Source: Aptenodytes patagonicus (lineage: Eukaryota > Chordata > Aves > Sphenisciformes > Spheniscidae). From it: a DNA stretch of 64,000 nucleotides. The number at the start of each line of letters is the position of its first letter. The stretch's first letter is position 1. The translations under genes were made by a program, and so were the position numbers. Below are positions 24,601 to 36,600 of the stretch, piece by piece. Location of the stretch: positions 2,048,501 to 2,112,500 of the forward strand of contig NC_134960.1 of NCBI RefSeq assembly GCF_965638725.1. Reading direction: 5' to 3'. The notes below the pieces were generated by a model. The model made no database searches. It saw only the letters and a list, made by a program, of their open reading frames with translations, and was not told where the DNA came from.

Positions 24601-27600
24601 TTAGACTTTCTGCCCTGGGAATCTTAGTCTGAGTAACCCTCATTCCAGTAATTATATGTTTTAATCCTGAATTACTCTAAACACTTTCTACATCACTTTT
24701 TTATATATATATATATATAAAAAAAAAAGAGAGAGAGGTTAATAAAATTCACGGGACAATGTTTTGAATTTTCTTTACTGCTAAAGTAGAACATTTATAT
24801 AGAAAGATTTTTCATAAGGGTTTGTTGTATAATGTGGAACTACAGGATTTGTGTAACTTGTCATTTACCAATGTATTTTACTGTTGTGGAAAAACTATTT
24901 AAGTGGTCATCTTTACTTTTCCTCTTTAACCTTAAACTTATTATGTGCCTAATAAGGAGAATCCCCTGATTTTGAGCTATGCACCGTATTTATGCTGATA
25001 GCCCCTATTCCTCTTAGAAAGTGCTTCCTTTAACACTCCTCGTGCCTAGAAATCACAGCCTTGTTTTCCTGGCTGACCTAGCTTAGAGGAATAATTAGGA
25101 TCAATATTCCCCCTCCCCCCCCCCAAACCATTTTGTGATAAGGCAGGACGATAACTGAATAGAGACTTGTTGTCATGGAAAAATAGTTGGACCCAATTCC
25201 ATCCATCCGTCAGATAATAGGCTAAAAGAAAGCAAATATTTTATATTAACCCCCACATAGTATCTTTAGAGTTTATAAAAACACTGGCTGGCTAAGTGTT
25301 AGTTGTGAGTGTGTGCATTTTATTTAGTTATTAATGTTACAGGATTTGTCTGATGGTTTGTTTTTCTTTTCTTAAAGACTTGTCTTTAAGCTAAGATGTC
25401 AGCAAATTCCTTATTTGACTTGCAGATGGAGGTGCAGGGCCTTGCATCTGAGCTGTTACAGGTCTGCTTGAGGGTAGCATTTTGCTGGATCGTAAAATGA
25501 GGTTCTTTAACTTGCATATCCCATTAAAGCAGCTTTTTTTTTTTTTTTTTCCCTAAGTACATGCTCAGGTGTTAAACTTTTCATATGGACATTGGCCTTT
25601 TATACAGATATATTGAAAATCACGTCAGTGTTACTTGATGCGTGTAAGAAAGAACCTCATGAAGATCTCGCAGGCACCTTTTAGAACAGGCCCTTTTTCA
25701 AAGAGTAGAAATTATGCGCACTTATTAGGAGTCTGCTGAAAGCTGAACGTTTAATTTTTAAGGCTGTGCCTCCAGGTTAGATGTATTTTAAAGAGTAACT
25801 GTCAAATGTTAGGAGGGTTAATGTGTTTTTCTCAGAGAAACGTACAAGGAACCCAACCTATTGTTACGTGCAAGAAGGCAATTCCAGCTCGCCACTGACT
25901 ACAGTCCAATCATGTAGCACATTAGGGGCAGGATTTTGAGTTTCGCTAATGAGAGAAACTCTGGTGCACTAATCGCATGAGTAAGCAGCGCTATTTGGTT
26001 CATTGTTTTGCTTCTCAAGGCCAATGCTACGAAGGCTGGGATAAAACAATAACTGATGACATTGGGTATGCAAACAGCTGCCTCGCCATCACTTTTCCAG
26101 TCGATAATTTTCTCCCGATCTCATGCTGCAGCCAGCAAGATCTATGCAAATGATTTCTATCTGCCCTGGCTCGTCAGAGATCAATTTTTTTCCCCTAGAA
26201 TAACAGGTAGTTAAGAATAATGGTGATAACAGTGAAAGAGTAAAAACCTTCAAATCCACGGGCACTGTGGAGAAATTGCCAGCTTTTTCTGATGAAGACA
26301 TTCAGAATGTATGAAACAATATTTTAATGATGATGATTATTATATATACACTGACTTTATGTTGTGACGGACGTACCTTTTCCTCGTAGTTACTTGTTCT
26401 TTAGAGCAGTCAACATGGTAATCTCCCCAATGGGACTCAGTAATTTTTTTTTCTCTAGTACTTGATTTCTCTGTTTGCCTGAGACACGATTTAAGTATGT
26501 GGTATATAGGGTAGTTCTGTATCTTATTTTTATTTAACAAGTTACAAATGGGTGGTGATGCTAATCTCACTCCGGTCCGAAGATTTACATCTTGTAGGCT
26601 AGAAGTGAAAGAAAAACCCTTCAGAAATGACTGAAACTGTTCAGTTACACATCTTTCAGCTGTTTTATACATTTTTCTGGAAAAGGTTGGTATTAATGGG
26701 GAAAAACTACCCATTTTTTTTTTATCATTTAAACATTTACCATCATGTATGTTGTCTGCTTTCTAATTTAAAATGTGTTTTGCGGGGCTCTAAGCTCTGT
26801 AGGCTTCACGTCTGGCTGTGGTGGCAGCCCCAGGGGTGGAGAGGGGGTGGTTGGCTCAGAGCATGCGGCGGTGCCTCGGGGACCTGCCCGGGGGGGGGGG
26901 GTAGCAGCCTCTCGGACGTGCTGCATCCGTTCGCTTTGTCATTCCGAATGCGTTGGGGTTGGGTTTGGTTTTTTTTGGTTTTTTTTGACTTTCAGTTCTT
27001 TCCACTCACTCTGTACTTTTTTTTTTTTCTTTTATTAAATCTCACATGTATTTTGAGTTTTTGTGGTGTCGTTTATTTAGCAGTGGATTTCCTGTGTTAT
27101 CTGGTGGATCTCTGAAATAATAATGTGTAATGATTGAAAGCTTACCAGTCACAGGATGTCTTATGACTATGGGGAACATTCAAAAATAGAATTAGCTAAT
27201 TAATTAATTAACAAATAGCTAATCATACAGTATGTGGAAAAGCACCTCATCTGTAATCGGGGGAGAAATTCTAAGGTATTAATTCAAATGCCATCCCTAT
27301 TTGGGCAAAAGTTGCCTTTAAGCTTGTTTTGTACTTCTCCTTTGTGGGATCTGGTGAGCGAGCGGGTAGATTTACCGGCAGTTTCGCTGTTGTAATGATG
27401 CCCAAAGAGGTGATTTAAGGGTAGGATGAAAAGGGAGCAGAGATGGAGGGTGATATTTTCCCTATGGCACTTCCAAAGCTGCATGCTTTTTCCGGAGAAG
27501 CACATCATACGCTTAGATCAAGGCCAAAGATAGAGCACAGCTTTCATTTGGGGTTCTTTTTTCAGAGAGAGCCGCTGCTGAAGCTTTACCTGTTCTTGGT

Positions 27601-30600
27601 GTCTGTTCTGTGGGGCACTGCTACGTGTGAAGTTACATTCAGTTAATTTTGGGTCTCTCTGGCTTTTAGTTGATGCTGGACTGAGACCAATGCTGCACTT
27701 AGGACAAAACCAGCAAGTGGAGTTTGGCTGATGCACGGTGTTTGCTGAAGTGGCGCTTCTGATGGGAGCTTTGTCTGCAGCCCCAGTTTCAAGAACAAAA
27801 CCAAGTCGGTGATACTGGCTGCTTCTGAAATCTGTTTAGAAACGTGCAGAGGGACTGTGCTATTGCCGCAGGAGTTGGCTTGTGTAAGAGACCGCTGCTT
27901 TTTGCATTTAATACGCGGCTTGCTTAAAAGGCAGAGGGCAGTTCTGGTCATCTTATGTGCTCTCGTTTGCATCCCACCTTCTTACAAGGCTGGGATGGTT
28001 ACCCCAGCCGCGGTACCGTGCTGTACCGACACTGAACGTCCACCCGCAGAGAGCTGACCAGAAGCGGTGGTTGGAGTTGGTGGGATATCGCCTGCAGCGA
28101 TCGCCGACAGAGAGTGCAGGTGGAAGTCTGAGCCTGCACTGGGTTAGAGTTGTGTCGATTGAGCCAGTTAAATTTTTGAAGGATAAGCCTTAGTGGGGAC
28201 TTAGCCGTTGATACCAAGTGGTCTGTTTGAAATGTTTTACAACCTGTTCCATCCCAATACTTTTTAAAGCCAAATCTTCTAGGAGGACAGAGAAGAGAAA
28301 GTACATTCAGGTATGTAAGAATTAATTGGGAAACTCAGGTGGCAGAGTAGCTGGTCATTTTAAAGACGGGCCACCTGGGGATTTAGGACGATGTACATTG
28401 GCAAGGATTTTTCCACAGGAGCAATGTTAAGATCATTCATTAATATTTGTGCAGAGCTCCTAGGGATGCTTGCAAGAGAATGAGAAATGCACAGTGTTGT
28501 TACAAAAGCAGTTCAGCAGTGAGGTAGGTACTGTCCACGTTTTGCAGTTCCAGAGCTGAAGCCTGGTGACCAAGGCCCTCGGACGTGTGGATGCTTTCTG
28601 TTCAGGAGACAGCCCAAACCCGGCCTCGTCTCCTTGTCCCAGGCTGCTCGATAGGGAGAACTGCGCAGCTGTGAGGGACGTCACCGGCGAGGCGAGGGCA
28701 GAGCAAAGCCACTGGCTCTGCCGGCTCAGGCTGCCTGTGCTGGTCGGTGGCCCCTGCGGTCCTGGCCGGGCTGGAGACGGCTCCGCACCTCTCCCCATCC
28801 CCTGTCTCCGTAGCACGTGACTTCTCAGATCTTCCCTGTCAGCGGTCTTCCCTCATGAAAATTTTAAATCAATCCTCTGATTACCAGTTCCAAACAAGAT
28901 GTTGGCAGCCGTGAGAGCTGCTCCGAGTTGCGATGGTTTAAATTCAAATGTCTCCTATGTACCCGGCCCCCCCGCTATCAGGCGGCATACGTTAGATTTG
29001 TACTTTGACCTTTCATGCTGTCTTTAATTAATGTAAATAACTGAAACTTAAATACTGATTCTCTTTTGTTCTTTCTGTAGCTTTTTTAGTCTTCCCAGTG
29101 CGTGCTCCATAACATCAGGAAGACATGTTAATTAGAAGATTTATTAAGGCCAAAACATCTCATGCAGAAGAAATTAATTGGTGCTTTCACCTTTAAGCTT
29201 GCACTATATTGCACAGAAGAGATTATATAGCAAGGACTAAGATGCACTGTATCTTTTGATGGGGAAAAGTTTGCTTGATCAGGTTTCTTGATAAAGTTGA
29301 AATCTAAGATACTTGCCAAAAGATAAATTGCTAATTAAGGCTGCTGCATGGCTTGCACTAAAACCAAAACGCTAATCTCTGGGCGAGAGCCCGTACGAAG
29401 CAGTTAACGCTGACCGAACTTCCAGAGGGACGAGGGACAAAGCGGGGTTAGCGCGAGGCGAGATTTCAGCTTGCTGCTTGAGCTGCCGCTGTAATGGGGC
29501 TTCTGTGTGTCCTCTCCTCGGGCTGGTTTTGGGGTGTAACTGGAGAACCTCCTAACGTCCCTAACCTTTCAGCTGCATTCTCACGTTTCTTAGCAATAAC
29601 TATTCCGTGTAGCTTTTTTTCTGTAGACTTACGGGTTTTATAACCAAAATCCCCCGACCTTCATTTGTTTAGTTTTCCTAGGGCTGCACACGCGTGCCTC
29701 ACAACTTAACCCCTTCCCCAGAGCTCCCTGCCCACCTCCCCACTCGCTGCTTCGGGGTCAGGTAATCCTGCCTGGCCGCTCTGAACTCCGGCACTTCCTA
29801 CTGGGATGTGGTGGGTGAGAATGGAACCATTTTAAAGGACAACTAAACGTTGTATGTTAACGGAGGGGAAACGGTTTAAAGCTGGAGACTCGGCGTTCCT
29901 GGTGGTGAGTTCTGTGTTTGTATCAGACTGATTTCCCCTTGCACAAACACTTGTTTAAAGAAGAAAAGGAAAAGGAAAAGGAAAAAAAAAAGAAAAAAAA
30001 AAAGTGATGTCTGTGCCCGAGTCTAACTTCACACAGGAACAGGGAGAGGCCCAGCTGATCTTTGTTTTAAAACAACCTTGTAAACGAATCTCAGGAATGA
30101 CCTTGTACCAAAGCTGGGTTTAATAAAAACAGAACTGACTTGTTTAACAAACTTCTGTTAAAAACACCTTTTGTATGCTAGTTACATTCACTGGAACAAG
30201 AGTGCTGTGTCCAAATTCACAACCCTCACTATTATTCCAGTTGCTCTCTGTTAACCCCCTGACCCTGTATATCTGCTTAAAGCGTGATGTCCCCTGCCCA
30301 CCCCCGTAGGTCTGGGGTGGCTGCTGCCAGCAGCCTCCCTCCCCTTCTCCAAGCTGCTGCTTGCCCCGGTAACATGGGGGCTGGGGGTGTAGGACCGGCA
30401 GAAAACCAGTCCTTGGTAGGAGGTTTGAAGGAAGCTTGCGCCCCGTACCCCTACCTCGTGCTGGGTGCTGTGACTGGAGTGGGACAGGGCCTGGCTGTGA
30501 ACAGCGGGGTGTGTGACAGGAGCCCAACGAGGCTCCCGCTGAGCAGGCTGGGTCTCCATCACCACCCAAGAGTTTGCCGAGACGGAGGGAGGATGGTGTA

Positions 30601-33600
30601 GAGGCACCGACTGCCGCAGGCACCGAGCTCCTGTCCGCGGGGTGTGTTGTACGCGACAGTCACTGAAACCTCTGGATGCCCTTGGCATAAATTAGAACTT
30701 GGAAATAAATCTCAGTCTGTAACAGGTACGTGGCCTGAAAATAACCAAACCGGGCACACGGGGAAGTTCTGGCGGCTCCTGCCACTTGCAGGCAGTAGGG
30801 ACTAAGCCCCATGACAAGCGTGTTCATCCCACATGGCTCATCCCTGCCTGTCCCTGCTGCTGCGGCGGGCAGGGGCGAGGCACCACGTGCTTCAGTGGAA
30901 GTGGGACCGGGTGAGAAGCAGCCAGGGTCTGGCCAGGCTGTGTCTCAGGAGCCGTGGATTCAGAGCTGGAAGTCCACTTAGGCTGGCTCTGTCTGTCTTC
31001 ATGTCTGTTGTGCCCTGCCCCAAACAGGAGGAAAGCTGAAGCGGTGTGTGACCATCGGGCTGAGCTGAGCAATGAAACACCCTTTGCTGCTGCTTTGATG
31101 ACTGTTTTAAACTTGCCTGTGTTCTCTTTTGAGGCAAACCGATCTAATTCCTTTGGCAAAGCTTTAATCCGGTTTGGAGCTATTCTCAAGTCAGATTCCC
31201 ATCTGGATAGATGAATTGGGAATAAAAGCTTTTTTTTTTTTCCCCTCCCAAATTTCTCAGAAGATTTGATTAAGTTCTGTTTGCCGTGACCGTGGTTTGG
31301 TCATGCATTCAAGTTGCATGCTTTGCTGAGGAAGAACGAGGGGGAGCTGCCGAGACCTGCCAGGAGTTAATGCATCACTTGATCTAAGTGTACTTTTCTG
31401 CATTCTTAAAGAATTGAACTGTAGCTACTGTTCAAATTGAATTTAAAAACGTAAAGCCAATTGGGGGGAAAAAAAACCCCCAAACACCAGAGAGGCAACC
31501 CCACAAGTGAGATGTAAAGGCAGCCCAAAAGAATAAACACATAAAAGGCTTTATACACGTCAGGAAGCACTTGGTAACGTCCTGCTGGGTGCTCTGAAAG
31601 ATCTTTCTGTGATCCCGGTGCTGGTTGCTGTGAATTGCTTCTGTGTAGCAGCAAATTTTGCCAGAAACCTGTAACGCGGTAAAACAACTATTGTATTACT
31701 CTTCCCTCTGCTGTTTTCTTGCATCTTGATCAATTCTCTGACCACAGAAGCTTCTTTATTTGTGCAACCATGTAAATGAACTCTTCTTCTAGGTCATCAC
31801 ACGCCCACCGTAAGTAGCGATACCGAGTCAGGTTTATTAACCTGAAACACTCTGGTGAATGCGGGTCCGCAGTAAGGCAGCTTCATCCTTACGCGTAGCG
31901 GTTCCTGGGTGACTTGCTTTAGCTGCGACACATTTCCTTTCGGTGGTGGTTTGTGAATGGGAGACGTGGCGGCGGCTGGGGGTGACTCTGAATTGCTTCG
32001 CTGTTTCTGTAGGTGATTTAATGTTTGGTTTATGTTTTGGTTCTGATTCAAAATCTGAGCATCCGTGTGCAGCAGGGCTGTCCGCCAGGAAACTTCTTGA
32101 AGGACAAAACAATTCCGTGGATACTTACTGTAAGGGATTTCAGATGTAATTGCAGCTTTGTTTACAAGGTGGTGGTAGCTTCGGGCACCTGGAAATCCTG
32201 CCTGAAGTTAAGGCAACAGCAAAAGGAGTCTGGGTTTGAGAGGTGTGCCTCACCTGGGCCGCGAGCCTGCAGGGGAAGGGTCCTGCCACTGCCGACACAA
32301 ACCCGCCCTCACTTCTCTGCCGAGGGCCGGAGCCGGGGACGGGGACCTGTGCTGTGCTCGTGCCCAGAGAGCGGGAGGAAGCAGCCTTCCTTACCAGGTC
32401 AAGACGAGGCACTGTAAGAGCTCTTTGAAAATACTCTGTAAATGTTCTCTGGAGTTTTACAGGGACCGAATATTCCCTCAAACAACAATCCTCACAAGAC
32501 TAGCCCTAAACACATCAGACCTGTGCCGGCACTCGCTGTGCTGGCTGGACCTGGCACGTTCTCGCCAGTAACTGGCGTGTAGCAAAATGGTTACAAGATC
32601 CACAGCGGCGAGTTTAGCTGCAGGTAGAATAAACTTGTGTCTGTAGCACGCGTGCTACGCTCAATCCAAACAGGCAGGCACAGAAAGGAGATAGTCATCA
32701 CCTCGGAAGGGGCAAAATGATTGTTCCTGTTACTGCTGCCGCCTGGACGTGTGGTGTGTTGGTCTTGTTACTCGTTCCCTGTCCAGGCAGCGAGGGGAAA
32801 GGTATTAACAGCCTCAGACTCCGTTCTGCCGGTAAGAAGGGAATTTGTGCAGCTCTCGCTATCAAAAATGCTCTCTTCCCCTAACAAGAACGGTCCTGTT
32901 GCACCAGCAGCCTCTTCCTGTAGTTTGCAATTTGTTCTTTAGGGCAGGGAGCTCCGTTCTTGACGACGACGGGAACGCAAAGGTAAGTGGCACTTTTAAC
33001 CTGCTGAGGCCAAGCCACAAGTGCGAGTCCCTTTATCGCAACTCCAGCACTGGGATAGGCGTGCGGAAAGGACCGGTGCTGCCGGAGAGGAGAAGCAGCA
33101 TATCCCGGGAGAGCAGGCAGGCTCCAGATTTACTGTTCCCATCCCAGTATGTCCTCTTGCACCCTGACGGGGAACACAGGATCCTCGTGGGCCTTTCAGC
33201 AGCACTGACGTCATCGTTTGGAATTAACCCCCTGCTAATTTATACTTTTGAACGTTGATCATAGAGATCTGCAGAGGTTTTGAAAAGCAGGTTCGGTCAC
33301 GGTTTTTAATGTGTCATCCAGCTTACAGGCAAGAAACTATGTGCATAGGCTCAAAGCTGGGGGGGGGAAACGTGAGGTATGATTGTGGTGGTAGAAGGTT
33401 ACAGCACGTTAACTACTGTGCGCAGAATTTTTCTGCTAGCATTTCCACTGCGTGCAGCTGGTGAAGGTGCTTGAGGTGGGGCAAAGGGATGGGGGGAAAA
33501 GCAGAACCAGACACGCACCCCAGCTTCCTGCCAGGGACCTTTGTGGGCTTTTGGCTGGACTCTTCAAGGAGCACACCGAGAACACGCAGACCAAACTTAC

Positions 33601-36600
33601 ATTTTATTTAATGAAAACTACAAAAGACAAGTCGCCTCCTTCAAAAAGTCAGGCAGCCAAGTCACAGCTTGTGATAGAAAAGGAAGGTGCTACACTGGGG
33701 GGGAGGGAAGAGCCCTACCACGAAATTAAAACCTTCCCTGTGGTACGTAGGCAGGATGAATAAATAACATACCCCAAGGATGCCGCTGCCTGGCCCCCGG
33801 CTGTGTGGGCACCTCGTAAACCTCGTCTGGTCTAAAACCGGGCGCCGAGTCCTGCTCCTGCAGCATCCCCTGGCCAGGGCAGAGGCTCCCCCCTGCAGCA
33901 CAGCATTCACAGTTTGCGGTAGCTTTGACTTGCCTCGTGGGACCTCCTTCGGTTTCACCTCTGGTTCAAGTCACGTCTGCTCACACGTGTCATTTGCACT
34001 AAGTCTCTGATACTAAAGGTTTCTTTCTGGAACACTTAGGCGCTGCTTTCTTTGCAGGTTTAAAAAGAAAGGCATGGCTTTCTCCCTGCACGCATACAAA
34101 GCTCGCTCTGTTCTCAGTGCCAGTTCTGGCAAATGTAATACTTTAGAGAGCATTATCTGTTAACAGAGCTGCTCAGGACCTCAGTCCTGCACAGCTCGGC
34201 ATTCAGGAATTCCTCTCCTACACGGTAAGATGATGAGCAAGGGAAGGAAGGCCAGAAACTTTCTTCCTGCACTGATGAGTGCTGCTGTTATGCAGCGTGA
34301 GGGTCTCCTTGCTCCTGTCTCATCCCTGTCCCCTATTTATTTATCCTGTGTCATTACGTGAGACACCTGCTCGGCATTTAGCCTGCGCAGGTCCATACGA
34401 AACCCTCTCCTGTTCTGTGACGGGACTCGCAGGTGTGGTGGCGTTATTCATCCACTGCTGTCTGGATTATACCTTCAAACTAGGATAACAGTCACCTGAA
34501 AATGCTGGCCCTATTGTTTAAAATGAAACAACCAAAAAAAAAACCCCTAAGAAAACACTTATTTTAAAAGAATGTGTAAGGCTGGTTTTGAAAAGTGCAA
34601 TAGAGGTTTAAACTGAGCTTTGTAGTTTGTAGAACTGCTTTGCTATGGAGATTAGCAGTTAATAAAAACTAACATGGTGGTGGGGAATTAATTAAAGGCA
34701 TTTTCTATTGTCCAGTCTGGTAAAACAGAATAAATTAAAAAAAAAACCCTGAAAGGCATGTGCTGGTTGGTGAGGGCCCAAGGCAACAGTGATTGTGGAC
34801 AAGAAGCGATTTCCCACAGCTCGTAGGAACCGGGACTGGGCCTTTAACGGCTTCACCGGGAAGGAGCACAGACCTCAGACCCCTGGATTCCAGGGTGAGG
34901 CCTTAAGAAAAACCGGAAGGTTTGGTTCTCAGTCTTCTCACGACTCAATCAAGACCTCGGTTCCACCTGAGGACTACTCTTACAGAGCCAGCAGTGGGAG
35001 CTCCCCCTTCCTCGAAAGCAGCTCCTTGTTCCCTCTCCCATGGGGCGAGTCAGATTAGCTCTAATAAGAGAGCAATGGAGCGAGCTGGATGAAAGGCTCA
35101 ATCTGCCACACCTCATCACAGCTATGGCGAAAAAATAATCTCTGAGACATTTGGTTCTCTCTGGCGCAGTTCGTAGCCTTCTGCCAACTTGATCCCTGAG
35201 TTGTAGGATTGTGACCAAGTCCCTCCTCTCCCCAGCTTTCTGTATTTACATGATGTTAAAAACTGAGGGGTAGCACCCACTGCTTAGGAAGGACGTAAAA
35301 AATAGAAAGATAATACCTATTTGTCATTATCCTCTGAAAAACACAGCAGCGCTTTTGCTCTGTAGTTACGGCTGGTCTGTCCGCTGGGACCTACTGGTTC
35401 TGCAGCTGCTGCTTCCAAGGCAGTAATTCTCCACTAGTCCCTTTCGGGCGGCTGTAAGGGAGGACATGGGGAGCTGCCTTCTCCAGGCCTCAGCTGAGGG
35501 CACGAGCCACCCGTGTTCACCCTCCCACCACTCGCTCCCCCGTCCTCACTGTACAGGTGTCCGAAGCCATCGTAGTATTCATCAGTCTCCATGGTGTCAT
35601 CAGGAATTTGGGCTGTAGTAGGCGTGAAAGGTGCTAAAACTGGCTGGGGTACAGGGACCCTCAACCTCACTTGATGGGAATTCTTCAATCCAGAAGGGTC
35701 GTGGTGGGGTAGCCTTGCCTTGGGATGGCCCTGGATGGCTTGACTGATGGAACAGAAAATATAAACGGCGTTGGATGGCTGCAGGCACATTAGCTCTTGA
35801 TCCACAAGCTCCTTGCAGTGGATGAATTCCGTGCTGTTAACCTGTAAGGAAAGATGCAGATTTTTTGTAAGTTCACGATAAATTACTCTCTCTTCTGGCC
35901 ACTGCTCCTGTAACTCTGTCATTAGGGGGAGGGCAGGGACGGGCTGTATTGGATGCCTCGATAGATGCGTATCGGCAATATGCATGTTGGCCCTGATGCA
36001 AAACACTTGACCAGGAGCTCCTGAACTACTACACAAAGGTGGGCGAGCGCTCCCTCTTCTTAGGAGGCGACGACAGTCAGGAGGGACAGCAGGAGGCTAG
36101 GTTATTTCAGACAAATTTGAGACCACAAAATGGGTCGACGGTAAGCTGACAGCCTGGGTCTTTAGCCTTCTAGGTATACTCTCTGAAAAGGCATGTGTTT
36201 TGTGAAACTGGAGAAAAGCTTTAAAAAAACCGCAAACATAACAGAGCTTGCCTTTAATGCGTATCATTAGAAGCCAAACTGATTATATTTTACAAGCAAT
36301 GTAAGTGTACTTAGAAGTTCGCGCAGTCTTCAGTGGGAGGCTGGGGACACAGTGGGCAGGTTTTCAGATGCTCTCAGACACTCCCGTTGTGGGAGAATCT
36401 CCCCTTGCTCAGCAGGCAGGGAGCTATCCGTGGCCAAGCAATTTGGAAACCTCCCTTCCCTGCCAAAGGGAAGGCCCTCTCCCCAGTCCCACCCCTTAAC
36501 TGCAGTTTTATTCCCTCTCTTGTTAGCTCTAGCAAGGTCTGCAGCAAAGGCAGAACATGGACACACGCTTCTCAGAAGGCTGCTAAAGTGCAATGTTGGT

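Larger units (their letters stand above)
24766..33602 (+). other. SEPTIN8: SEPT8 intron or extended 3' UTR; no gene seen
   Basis: About 8.8 kb between the proximal SEPT8 terminal exon and the presumed CCNI2 3' end. There is no recognisable exon. The part to about 29.3 kb is AT-rich and contains POU-octamer and homeodomain-type motifs (26144-26151, 27191-27223) that look like non-coding regulatory sequence. AATAAA hexamers near 30122, 30705 and 31219 are unassigned. Low-complexity tracts include T17 (25534-25550), a G run near 26890 and an A-rich purine tract (29958-30004). Confidence 0.5.

Noticed and set aside
29580..29615. Possible extra SEPT8 ending (acceptor then SNNYSV-stop)
   Set aside because: Only a loose similarity to the remembered YSVTIP tail, and it is not the right sequence or phase.
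30144..30688. Two overlapping antisense frames of 145-159 codons
   Set aside because: Overlapping in different frames, no homology recognised, composition typical of non-coding GC-rich sequence.
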